Below are positions 1-6,412 of a stretch of DNA of 16,536 bases, in pieces (within the stretch, counting starts at the first letter, position 1; each line of letters opens with the position of its first letter). The stretch comes from Faecalicatena fissicatena (lineage in GTDB: Bacteria; Bacillota; Clostridia; Lachnospirales; Lachnospiraceae). The notes below the pieces were generated by a model. That model ran no database searches. It saw only the letters and a list, made by a program, of their open reading frames with translations, and was not told the origin of the DNA. Where the stretch lies: contig LDAQ01000153.1 in assembly GCA_001028025.1 (NCBI GenBank), positions 1-16,536 on the forward strand. The letters run 5' to 3'. A program made the translations under genes and the position numbers.

Positions 1-317
<317 letters not shown>

Positions 318-522
318 AGTGTTTGTATCCGAGTCAGAATTAACTACTAGCTAATTCTATCCCTTTTACTGTTCTTACCACCGAGATCTCTCTCAGTGAT
401 GGGTGCATCTTTTATGATGCTGTTCTTTGAAATTTTCTCTTTAAGAAATTTTCAAGGGTTTGTTGTCTATTGTTTAATTATCAAGGTTCTTTTTGTTCTT
501 TTTGTTTAAAGCGAACTTCCAT
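318..522 (-). other. 16S rRNA leader
   Basis: Transcribed spacer between the last rRNA promoter and the 16S 5' end. It contains two hairpins that fold on the sense (minus) strand: arms at 379-386 and 391-398 (CACTGAGA with TCTCGGTG, including one G-U pair), and arms at 405-409 and 416-420 (GCATC/GATGC). These could be processing or antitermination structures, but I cannot assign a named box. There is no coding gene here. Confidence 0.6.
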
Positions 523-551
523 ATTCTACCATGTCCGTTTCGCTTTGTCAA
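523..551 (-). promoter_or_regulatory. rRNA promoter P2
   Basis: On the minus strand, TTGACA (546-551), a 17-nt spacer and TAGAAT (523-528). The -35 box is perfect, the spacing is ideal and the site points at the 16S gene. It is the promoter nearest the rRNA. Confidence 0.85.
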
Positions 552-609
552 GAACTTTTTTATTTTTCTTTTTTAAAGCTTGTCTGTTCTCTCTCGAGTC
601 AGCTTAAAT

Positions 610-639
610 ATATTAGCATTTCTTGTACCAGTTTGTCAA
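610..639 (-). promoter_or_regulatory. rRNA promoter P1
   Basis: On the minus strand, TTGACA (634-639), an 18-nt spacer and TAATAT (610-615). It lies 88 nt upstream of P2. Tandem P1/P2 promoters are the normal arrangement ahead of bacterial rRNA operons, where they allow growth-rate control. Confidence 0.75.
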
Positions 640-745
640 GACATTTTTTAAAACTTTTTTACAAAATTTTCATTCTTTCTTAACATACTTTGATATGCTG
701 TTCTGCCCCTGTCGAAACGGTGTTTCTTCATACAGACAGAACTAA

Positions 746-835
746 CGGAGAAGGAGGGATTTGAACCCTCGCGCCGCTATTAACGACCTACTCCCTTTCC
801 AGGGGAGCCCCTTCGGCCAGCTTGGGTACTTCTCC
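746..835 (-). tRNA. tRNA-Ser(GGA)
   Basis: A class II tRNA with a long variable arm. Acceptor arms GGAGAAG (835-829) and CTTCTCC (753-747) pair fully, and the discriminator base is G at 746, as usual for serine. The anticodon stem is CTCCC/GGGAG with loop CTGGAAA; the anticodon GGA is at 800-798 and reads UCC/UCU. The T arm has GGTTCAAATCC. The 3' CCA is not encoded (the sequence continues GTTA after CTCC), so CCA must be added after RNase Z-type 3' trimming. It lies upstream of the rRNA operon but has its own promoter. Confidence 0.96.
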
Positions 836-851
836 AAAACGTCCGCTATTA

Positions 852-880
852 AATATACACGAAACAGGGCTTCTTGTCTA
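852..880 (-). promoter_or_regulatory. promoter of tRNA-Ser(GGA)
   Basis: On the minus strand, TAGACA (875-880, one mismatch to TTGACA), a 17-nt spacer and TATATT (852-857). It ends 16 nt before the tRNA 5' end, so transcription would start only about 10 nt upstream of the mature tRNA. Confidence 0.7.
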
Positions 881-953
881 GTCCTTTTTTCTCTTTTTTT
901 AATTTTCTTCTTTTTACAATTTCCGTGACAATTTTCAGACATTTTACAGCACA

Positions 954-1112
954 TTACATCAGGCTCTTTTCGACATGCCCTTCCATGTTTTTATCTGATT
1001 CATAAAATGCTGAAAATACCGCTCCTAAACGCCGGCCTCCATCCCCCAATACTGCATATCCTGCCGGCACGTCCGATGGAAACCGTAAATCAATGTTTAT
1101 CAATGCACTGGC
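954..1112 (-). pseudogene. possible gene remnant (52-codon open stretch)
   Basis: Minus-strand frame open from just after a TAA (1115-1113) to a TAA (956-954). The translation looks protein-like, with stretches such as LRFPSDVPAGYAVLGDGG and AVFSAFYESDKN. There is no Shine-Dalgarno sequence and no good start: only a TTG at 1103-1101 near its beginning, directly after the idi terminator hairpin. I do not recognise the family. It could be the C-terminal remnant of a lost gene, or chance; a 50-codon open frame is not rare. The rest of 836-1119 holds only the tRNA promoter. Confidence 0.25.
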
Positions 1113-1119
1113 TTAACTG

Positions 1120-1147
1120 AGAAGGAACTCCCGTCTGAGTTCCTTCT
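1120..1147 (-). terminator. terminator hairpin after idi
   Basis: Perfect 11-bp inverted repeat: AGAAGGAACTC (1120-1130) and GAGTTCCTTCT (1137-1147) with loop CCGTCT. It begins 21 nt beyond the idi stop codon. On the minus strand it is followed by CAGTTAAG, so the U tract is poor, but position and stem strength fit the end of the decarboxylase operon. Confidence 0.6.
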
Positions 1148-1168
1148 TCATGGAGAGGAACCGGTATA

Positions 1169-1786
1169 TTATGTTTGAGCACTGCACAGACAACCTTCCT
1201 GTATCCTTGCATTTATAAATTCCAGAACCTTTTTCAGCGCAATCATAAACCACGGAGTATAATGCTCCGGATTTTTCTGAATATCCGCTATAAGATCTTT
1301 AATCTTCACCCACCTCACTTCTTCCACTTCCTCCGGGTTTTCTATCCAGCTGCCCCGGTACTCGCCGATCAGAATGTGGTCGTATTCAAACTCAGTCAGT
1401 CCGTTTTCAAACGTATAGCGATAGACAAAGGATTGAATCTCTTCCAGATTCTCCGTCTCAATCCCCAGCTCTTCCTGAAGCCTCCTGCAGGCCGCCTGAT
1501 ATACGCTTTCCCCCATCCCCGGGTGAGAACAGCAGGTATTGGTCCACAAACCGCCGCAGTGGTATTTTTCTTTTGCGCGTCTCTGAAGTAATATTGCATC
1601 ATCTTTATACAGAAATACAGAGAACGCCCGATGAAGCCTGCCCTCTGCATGGGCCTGCATTTTCTCCATACATCCAAGTATTTGGTCCTCCATATCAACC
1701 AGAACAACATGCGCCTGTAATTCATCGGCCTGCGCCTGTATCTGATCCGTACTTTCCGGTTTTCTGATTTGCTGTTTTCCTTCCAT
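1169..1786 (-). CDS. idi: isopentenyl-diphosphate delta-isomerase, type 1
   Basis: This Nudix-fold isomerase interconverts IPP and DMAPP in the cytosol. At 205 residues it is slightly longer than E. coli Idi (~182) because of a ~24-residue N-terminal extension. The residues that define type 1 isomerases, rather than generic Nudix hydrolases, are all visible. They are metal-binding His46 and His52 (QAHAEGRLHRAFS), catalytic Cys86 and His88 in TNTCCSHP, Tyr122, the ExE pair Glu132/Glu134 in TEFEYD, and Trp179 in YTPW; the Nudix-like stretch GES...REELGIE appears as GESVYQAACRRLQEELGIE. The ATG at 1786 follows GGAACGGAGAGG. The gene starts 15 nt after the lpdD-like gene and ends the UbiX/UbiD operon. 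MEP-pathway organisms do not strictly need Idi, so I infer that it supplies DMAPP, and after dephosphorylation DMAP, for prenyl-FMN made by the adjacent UbiX. Confidence 0.93.
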   Translation of the reverse strand: MEGKQQIRKPESTDQIQAQADELQAHVVLVDMEDQILGCMEKMQAHAEGRLHRAFSVFLYKDDAILLQRRAKEKYHCGGLWTNTCCSHPGMGESVYQAACRRLQEELGIETENLEEIQSFVYRYTFENGLTEFEYDHILIGEYRGSWIENPEEVEEVRWVKIKDLIADIQKNPEHYTPWFMIALKKVLEFINARIQEGCLCSAQT

Positions 1787-1801
1787 AAGCCTCTCCGTTC
1801 C

Positions 1802-2176
1802 TTAGCTGATTTTCTCTAACATCTTCTCAAGAAGTACACCGCAGCTCTTTCTCACTGTCTCAATCTGATCCGGTGTGATGTCATCCACGTGAATTCCGCA
1901 TACACAAACTACGGTACAGTTTTTTCTTTTCGCAATGCTCTCGGCAAACCATCTGGCTATGGTTTCGTCCTTATGCCCGATCCCGTTGATCACACTGGAT
2001 GTAACTCCGGTTCCTTCACCGGTCAGGCTGGGCCTTGCTGTCGCCATCACCACGCTGCCTGCATGAGGTGTATCTCCGCCATACACAGTCAATGTGTAGT
2101 CTTTTCCCATTTCAATCATATCACATTGTACATCATATCCGTCAAATAATTTTTCTCTCAGACAGCTATTCTTCAT
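1802..2176 (-). CDS. lpdD: LpdD-like prenylated-flavin chaperone
   Basis: This 124-residue protein resembles the LpdD family, named for the accessory protein of Lactobacillus plantarum gallate decarboxylase and annotated as a prenylated-flavin chaperone. The family features I recognise are the GGDTPHAGSVVMATARPSL segment (residues ~34-52), a SxxTSSVINGIGHKDE-like segment and VVCVCGIHVDDITPDQIE near the C-terminus. There are no membrane segments. The ATG at 2176 overlaps the end of ubiX by 11 nt, and its AGAGGAAG ribosome-binding region lies inside ubiX, so translation is probably coupled. Inferred role: delivering or stabilising prenyl-FMN for the UbiD enzyme of this operon. The family call is from memory; the chaperone role is inferred. 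Confidence 0.8.
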   Translation of the reverse strand: MKNSCLREKLFDGYDVQCDMIEMGKDYTLTVYGGDTPHAGSVVMATARPSLTGEGTGVTSSVINGIGHKDETIARWFAESIAKRKNCTVVCVCGIHVDDITPDQIETVRKSCGVLLEKMLEKIS

Positions 2177-2753
2177 CCTCTATCACTTCCTCTTCCTCTC
2201 CGGTCCAGGGTACGAACTTGTCATACGCAATCCCAAACTGCATCAAAATTTTCCCGACAATATGGTTGATCTGATCCTCAATCGTCCTCGCACCATTGTA
2301 AAACGTCAAAAGCGGCGGAACGATTGTGCACCCGGCATCTGCCACCTCTTTCAGATTTCGCAGGTGGATGCGGTTCAGCGGCATCTCCCGCGGAACTAAT
2401 ACCACCTTTCTCCCCTCTTTCAAACAGACATCCGCCGCACGGATAATCAGCGTGTCCGCATAACCTGCTGCTATCCCCGCAAGAGTCTTCATGCTGCAGG
2501 GCATGACAATCATGCCGTCAGTCACAAAAGAGCCGCTGGATATAGACGCCGCCATGTTCTTCTCATCGTGTACTACATCCGCAAGTGCTGTCAGTTTCTC
2601 AATGGGAATCTTACTCTCCAGATTCCATGTCACCTTTGCTCCACTGCTCATCACCAGATGTATCTTACACTCCTCTATGCTTCTAAGCGCCCGCATCAGA
2701 TAATAACTCATCTCTACCCCTGTAGCGCCGGATACCCCTACAATGATTCTCAT
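2166..2753 (-). CDS. ubiX: UbiX-family flavin prenyltransferase
   Basis: UbiX enzymes transfer a dimethylallyl group onto FMN to make prenyl-FMN, the cofactor of UbiD decarboxylases; in hydroxyarylic acid decarboxylase operons this gene is called subunit B (shdB/bsdB/lpdB). The 195 residues match the family size. Visible motifs are the N-terminal flavin-binding VGVSGATG (5-12), SSGSF...DGMIVMPCSMKTLAGIA (72-95), VPREMPLNRIHLRN (120-133) with the conserved Arg-Glu, and PPLLTFYN (146-153). It ends in a very acidic tail (EEEEVIEDEE). The ATG at 2753 has a strong site, AAGGAGG with 7 nt spacing, identical over 14 nt to the site ahead of ubiD. It is followed, with overlap, by the lpdD-like gene. 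Confidence 0.95.
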   Translation of the reverse strand: MRIIVGVSGATGVEMSYYLMRALRSIEECKIHLVMSSGAKVTWNLESKIPIEKLTALADVVHDEKNMAASISSGSFVTDGMIVMPCSMKTLAGIAAGYADTLIIRAADVCLKEGRKVVLVPREMPLNRIHLRNLKEVADAGCTIVPPLLTFYNGARTIEDQINHIVGKILMQFGIAYDKFVPWTGEEEEVIEDEE

Positions 2754-2807
2754 GCCTTTTCCTCCTTCTCATAAAACAATATCATATTTTTTCACATTTT
2801 TATAGAA

Positions 2808-2840
2808 ATAGGTCGGAAACTTTTTCAAGCTCCGGCCTAT
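2808..2840 (-). terminator. intercistronic hairpin between permease and ubiX
   Basis: On the minus strand, ATAGGCCGGA (2840-2831) pairs with TCCGACCTAT (2817-2808) except for one C-A mismatch, giving 9 bp with a 13-nt loop, followed by TTCTATAAAAA. The U tract is weak. It may be a partial terminator or an mRNA stability or processing element in the 165-nt gap between the permease and ubiX. I see no convincing separate promoter in the gap, although a lone TATAAT (2841-2846) is present. Confidence 0.4.
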
Positions 2841-2918
2841 ATTATATTTGTCATAATTTAATATGATCCGCCGGCTTATTTATAAATGCACGGCGTTTCA
2901 AAACCAGCGCAGATATTG

Positions 2919-4301
2919 TTATACCAGCCCGACTATATTCCACCAAAGTACTTCCACCAATACCAGAATGAATACTACAATGGTAAGAGGAACTCCAAGC
3001 CGGATTGTTTCTTTCTGCGTATACATTCCATTTTCCTCGCCCTGTCCGACCAGCATATTCAGGTGGTGGAACGGGAGGATATAGTGGGATGCAATTGCTA
3101 TATACACAATCAGCGCTGTTGCAAGCGGCGGGATTCCCATAGACTCAGTTAAAATCAGTACAGACGGAATAACAACACCCATAACCGCGATTACGGATCC
3201 CATAAACATATGTACAACCATAGAAATCAGTGCAATCAGCAATGCCAGCACGAAAAGGTTGCTTGGCAGATGTTCAGGCAGAATCGTATTTGCAATCCAT
3301 GTATTCATACCGGTCGCCCCGCCTACTGTACCGATTGCCATGGCAGACGTCAGGAATACCAGTACGTGTACCGGAACTTGTCCCCAGGACTTTACGGTAA
3401 GAACTTCTCCGATAAGCGGCAGACTCATGCACATTGCAACGCCCATTGTGACCCAGCCGATGTCGATGCCGTGGATTGAATCTGTCATCCACAGAATGAT
3501 GGCGATAATAAGCCAGATTGTGGTTCTCTTTTCCAATTTGCTCATCGGGCCCTGCGCCTTTTGTTTTTCTTCAATTTCCTGAAGATTAATGGTTACCGGC
3601 TGTGAAGGCTTGAAGAGAATCAGAATCAGAACCAGCGTTATAACGGATGCAACAATCGCCGGAATTCCCATGTACTGGAACCATCCGATCCAGCCAACAC
3701 TCACGTTTTCTCCTGCATAGGAGGCTGCCAGCGGATTGATTACGCTGTCGCCGGTGAGGAAGATCAGAGATACCGGTACGGAAGCCGCGAACACTGTAAA
3801 ACCAATTTTAACTGCGTCTACTTTTGGAATCTTAGCACTTTGAATCACGACTGCCATAACCGACATGATCAGGAATGCTCTCGGCCACGGATGTGGTATC
3901 AGTACACTCATAATAAATGTCAGTACGAAAATCGAAATAATAATCCCATTGTAAGAGCGCACAAATTTTTTGATAAATGCATATGCGATACGCTCGCCAA
4001 GGCCGGAATCCTTCACGGCGCCTGCAATCATATAGGCTCCCATAACCAGCCACATGGTGGAGGAACCGTACCATGATTTAAATACAAGATCTGGTGTTGC
4101 AACCTTACATACAATCAGCAGAATCAGGTAGATACCCCCTACGAAACCTGACTGTGCCACATTTGTTGCCCACCATACTACGGTCATTAAACTTAATGCA
4201 AGACATCTCTGGCCTTCCGGTTCAATCCCCGATAAAGGTAAAAGCAGAATGATAACCGCCACTGCAACACCCGCCAGAAAGCCTATGACTTTCTTGTTCA
4301 T
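2919..4301 (-). CDS. SLC13/DASS-like anion permease
   Basis: A 460-residue integral membrane protein with about 11-12 hydrophobic segments, beginning with TM1 at ~5-23 and ending with TM at ~437-457. A cytoplasmic-looking loop at ~231-262 (KPSQPV...KLEKRT) separates two halves, the internal repeat layout of the divalent anion:Na+ symporter (DASS) and ion transporter superfamilies. The canonical Ser-Asn-Thr substrate/Na+ motifs are not evident; the expected tips read SVLIPHPWPRAF (~132-143) and LPFHHLNMLV (~409-418), so the substrate may not be a C4-dicarboxylate. It lies between the decarboxylase and cofactor genes. From this I infer uptake of the aromatic acid, or exchange for its decarboxylation product. 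The ATG at 4301 follows AAGGGGGTCTATTA, an acceptable ribosome-binding site. Confidence 0.85.
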   Translation of the reverse strand: MNKKVIGFLAGVAVAVIILLLPLSGIEPEGQRCLALSLMTVVWWATNVAQSGFVGGIYLILLIVCKVATPDLVFKSWYGSSTMWLVMGAYMIAGAVKDSGLGERIAYAFIKKFVRSYNGIIISIFVLTFIMSVLIPHPWPRAFLIMSVMAVVIQSAKIPKVDAVKIGFTVFAASVPVSLIFLTGDSVINPLAASYAGENVSVGWIGWFQYMGIPAIVASVITLVLILILFKPSQPVTINLQEIEEKQKAQGPMSKLEKRTTIWLIIAIILWMTDSIHGIDIGWVTMGVAMCMSLPLIGEVLTVKSWGQVPVHVLVFLTSAMAIGTVGGATGMNTWIANTILPEHLPSNLFVLALLIALISMVVHMFMGSVIAVMGVVIPSVLILTESMGIPPLATALIVYIAIASHYILPFHHLNMLVGQGEENGMYTQKETIRLGVPLTIVVFILVLVEVLWWNIVGLV

Positions 4302-4374
4302 TAATAGACCCCCTTTTTCTCATTGAATATTTTATTTAACTATGAACAGTAATTTTCCAGTTTATTTATCAGAA

Positions 4375-4400
4375 GGCCTGTTCTGATAATGGAACAGGCC
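4375..4400 (-). terminator. intercistronic hairpin after the subunit D gene
   Basis: Perfect 9-bp inverted repeat GGCCTGTTC (4375-4383) / GAACAGGCC (4392-4400) with an 8-nt loop, 29 nt past the subunit D stop codon. On the minus strand it is followed by TTCTGATAAATA, a poor U tract. It may reduce read-through, so that ubiD and subunit D are made in excess over the permease and cofactor genes, or it may protect an upstream mRNA 3' end. Confidence 0.5.
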
Positions 4401-4429
4401 CTCTCGTCATTTGATCATTGAACTCTCTA

Positions 4430-4633
4430 TTAATCAAGCGGTGGTACCGGTGGAATAACCTGTAAGTCCTTAATCTCTTCTGGATTTAATTTGAATTTGT
4501 CATGAATATCCGGGGTTTCCGTTGATCTCCATGAATAGATACAAGTTTCACATACATATACTTCCCAAGCGTCTCCAACCGGAGATTTTACCATCACTCT
4601 TATTTTGTCACTACCACAACGTGGACAAGTCAT
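4430..4633 (-). CDS. non-oxidative hydroxyarylic acid decarboxylase subunit D (VdcD/BsdD type)
   Basis: A 67-residue protein beginning MTCPRCGSDK, with two CxxC pairs (Cys3/Cys6 and VCETC at ~28-31) forming a probable zinc ribbon, and the KSPVGDAWEVYVCETC...YSWRSTE core typical of the small D subunit of vanillate/4-hydroxybenzoate decarboxylases (VdcD, BsdD, ShdD). The C-terminus is Pro-rich (IPPVPPLD). The start at 4633 is chosen because AGGAGG lies exactly 8 nt upstream and it gives the family's usual N-terminus; in-frame ATGs at 4651 and 4663 lack such a site. It lies 63 nt downstream of ubiD. Subunit D is required or helpful for activity in some characterised systems; its precise role is unclear. 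Confidence 0.9.
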   Translation of the reverse strand: MTCPRCGSDKIRVMVKSPVGDAWEVYVCETCIYSWRSTETPDIHDKFKLNPEEIKDLQVIPPVPPLD

Positions 4634-4696
4634 ATCTTCTACCTCCTTCATTATTGCACCCATCCGCTCCTGCAGATGATTTGCATGCCTTTTGTC

Positions 4697-6124
4697 TTAT
4701 TTGAATAATTCGCGAAGTTTTTCTTCCCATTCTTCTGTCTTTGCAGGTGGCTGAAGAAGCTCTACTGCACGCGGATTCGGCTCTGGTGCTACCGGTGTCG
4801 TTGCATCAATAATCATCTTCGTGTGCATGCCTGCCGGATAAGAGGACGGATCAAGAGGCATACCCGGGCAGTTCGGGATGATTGCAACATCTTTGTCCGG
4901 TTTTACTCTTGATGCCATTGCCCACATAACCTGTTCCAGGTTAAACGGATCCACGTATTCATCTACAACGATGACAATCTTTGTGTAAGGCATACCGTGC
5001 GGTGTGGATAACAGACGGAATGCAATTCCTTTTCCATATCCGCCGTAACGGCATTTGGTAGAAACAATTGCAACATGACCGTGCATATACATTGCGTTCA
5101 GTGCAACTAATTCCGGGAATCCTTCTTTAATCTGTTTGTAAAGCGGTACAGAAGTATTCAATGCCATCAGGTAATCAATTTCTGTCCACGGAATACCAAG
5201 GTACAGATTTTCGAAAATCGGATCTGTTCTGTAAGTAATACGCTCGATACGTACAACACACTGGTTACGTGCTCCTGAATAGGAACCCGGGAACTCACCG
5301 AATGGTCCTTCCACTTCACGTACACGCGGCTCTATATATCCTTCCAGAATAACCTCTGATCCTGCCGGAACAAAGAGGTGATCGCTCAAATCTGCTTTTA
5401 CAATATCAATCGGAACCCCATCCTGGAGTGCGCCCACGAACTCGTATTCATTCTGTGAATATCCAACCGGCGTAGAAGCCATGAAGGTTACCAGCGGGTT
5501 ATTTCCAAGTGCAATTGCGATCGGCACTTTCTCATTTTTACGCTCTGCTTTTTCCAGCTGTACTGCGATATCGTGCATAGCCAGAGCCTGGATACCAACT
5601 TTGTCTTTATCTTTCACCTGAATACGGTATGTACCAACATTCATCTTATCGAAATTGCCCGGATCTTCAGGATCTGCTGTTACAACGGAAGCCTTTGAGA
5701 TGAAAAATCCACTGTCCTGATCATTGATTCTGTAAAGCGGAAGGATATCGAACAGGTTGATATCTTTATCCACTACATTTTCTTTACATGGAGCAGCATC
5801 TCTTTCCACAACATTTGGCGGTACCGGGAATTTATCCCATCTGCGGTTCAGTTCAAAGAATTGATCCTTGACCGGTGTATCCTTTGGCATACCCATCATT
5901 AATGCATGATTCGGCCATGAACCATGGACATTTGTTACAACCTTCCCCTTATAACCATTGATATTTTCAAATAATACGGCTGGTCCGTTTTTGATATTTG
6001 CTGCTGCACGACCTGCAGATGCAATATCCGGTTCAGGCATCACTTCTTCTTTTACTCGTACCAGTTGACCTTCTTCCTCCAGGGTCGCCAGAAACTCCCT
6101 TAAGTCTTTGTATACTTTTGCCAC
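4697..6124 (-). CDS. ubiD: UbiD-family prenyl-FMN-dependent (hydroxy)aryl acid decarboxylase, subunit C
   Basis: This is the catalytic decarboxylase, which uses prenyl-FMN to remove CO2 reversibly from an aromatic acid such as hydroxybenzoate, protocatechuate, vanillate or gallate. The 475 residues fit subunit C enzymes (ShdC/BsdC/LpdC). The catalytic and cofactor residues known from Aspergillus Fdc1 are all present: Asn162 and Arg167 in NVGTYR, metal-ligand His184 (MHDIAVQ) and Glu226 (SQNEYEF), and Glu272/Glu277 in EGPFGE. The start is GTG at 6124, with AGGAGG 7 nt upstream. It is the first gene of the operon, followed by subunit D, permease, ubiX, lpdD-like and idi, and is divergent from a LysR regulator. 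The substrate cannot be told from sequence alone; genes for ubiquinone synthesis are absent nearby, and the D subunit and LpdD-like partner favour a phenolic acid. Confidence 0.95.
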   Translation of the reverse strand: MAKVYKDLREFLATLEEEGQLVRVKEEVMPEPDIASAGRAAANIKNGPAVLFENINGYKGKVVTNVHGSWPNHALMMGMPKDTPVKDQFFELNRRWDKFPVPPNVVERDAAPCKENVVDKDINLFDILPLYRINDQDSGFFISKASVVTADPEDPGNFDKMNVGTYRIQVKDKDKVGIQALAMHDIAVQLEKAERKNEKVPIAIALGNNPLVTFMASTPVGYSQNEYEFVGALQDGVPIDIVKADLSDHLFVPAGSEVILEGYIEPRVREVEGPFGEFPGSYSGARNQCVVRIERITYRTDPIFENLYLGIPWTEIDYLMALNTSVPLYKQIKEGFPELVALNAMYMHGHVAIVSTKCRYGGYGKGIAFRLLSTPHGMPYTKIVIVVDEYVDPFNLEQVMWAMASRVKPDKDVAIIPNCPGMPLDPSSYPAGMHTKMIIDATTPVAPEPNPRAVELLQPPAKTEEWEEKLRELFK

Positions 6125-6214
6125 GCCTTTTCCTCCTTACACATTCACTGATAAGTTACAACCTCATGATTTTTTGTTTATTTCATCCAACAAAGCGCTT
6201 TTGTTTTCGAGATT

Positions 6215-6244
6215 ATTATAGTTTTTTTCACACGCCAAATGCAA
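6215..6244 (-). promoter_or_regulatory. ubiD operon promoter
   Basis: On the minus strand, TTGCAT (6239-6244), an 18-nt spacer and a perfect TATAAT (6215-6220). This predicts a start near 6208 and an ~84-nt leader. The -35 box lies inside the left arm of an inverted repeat, and its poor match to TTGACA fits an activator-dependent promoter. Confidence 0.7.
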
Positions 6245-6285
6245 TTCCCTTTTGTACCAAGTATTATTCCATAATTGAATTGCAT
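6239..6285. promoter_or_regulatory. inverted-repeat operator between ubiD and the LysR gene
   Basis: Perfect 9-bp arms ATGCAATTC (6239-6247) and GAATTGCAT (6277-6285) separated by 29 nt, centred at 6262. Each arm carries the -35 hexamer (TTGCAT) of one of two divergent promoters. Probable binding region for the LysR-type regulator encoded at 6413-7318, whose relatives bind extended sites as tetramers. The assignment is from position and symmetry only. Confidence 0.6.
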
Positions 6286-6308
6286 GCTCACCCACATTTT
6301 TATATAAT
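6280..6308 (+). promoter_or_regulatory. promoter of the LysR-type regulator
   Basis: On the plus strand, TTGCAT (6280-6285), a 17-nt spacer and a perfect TATAAT (6303-6308). The -35 box is in the right arm of the inverted repeat, so regulator binding probably also represses its own gene. It predicts a leader of about 98 nt. Confidence 0.65.
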
Positions 6309-6412
6309 ACTTAACATACAATAAAATTATCAAATCGTTCATTCGGAAGTTTAATGTCAAATAATTAACAAACCTTAAAACAAACACAGTACGAAACACG
6401 GAGGTGTGGTCT

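Noticed and set aside
742..954. 70-codon minus-strand frame overlapping tRNA-Ser(GGA)
   Set aside because: It reads through the tRNA and its promoter and is lysine/arginine-rich from AT-rich non-coding DNA; not a gene.
1169..1786. Generic Nudix hydrolase instead of Idi
   Set aside because: The isomerase-specific Cys in TNTCCSHP, the TEFE glutamates and the YTPW tryptophan are all present, which ordinary Nudix hydrolases lack.
6188..6205. CcpA catabolite-response (cre) site in the ubiD leader, core AAAGCGCTTT at 6192-6201
   Set aside because: The central 10 bp are a perfect palindrome like a cre core, and the position just after the predicted start would suit repression. The outer TG/CA pairs of the consensus are missing, so I do not call it a site.
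6404..6412. GTG start for the LysR gene at 6404
   Set aside because: This GTG overlaps the GGAGG ribosome-binding site that is ideally placed for the ATG at 6413.
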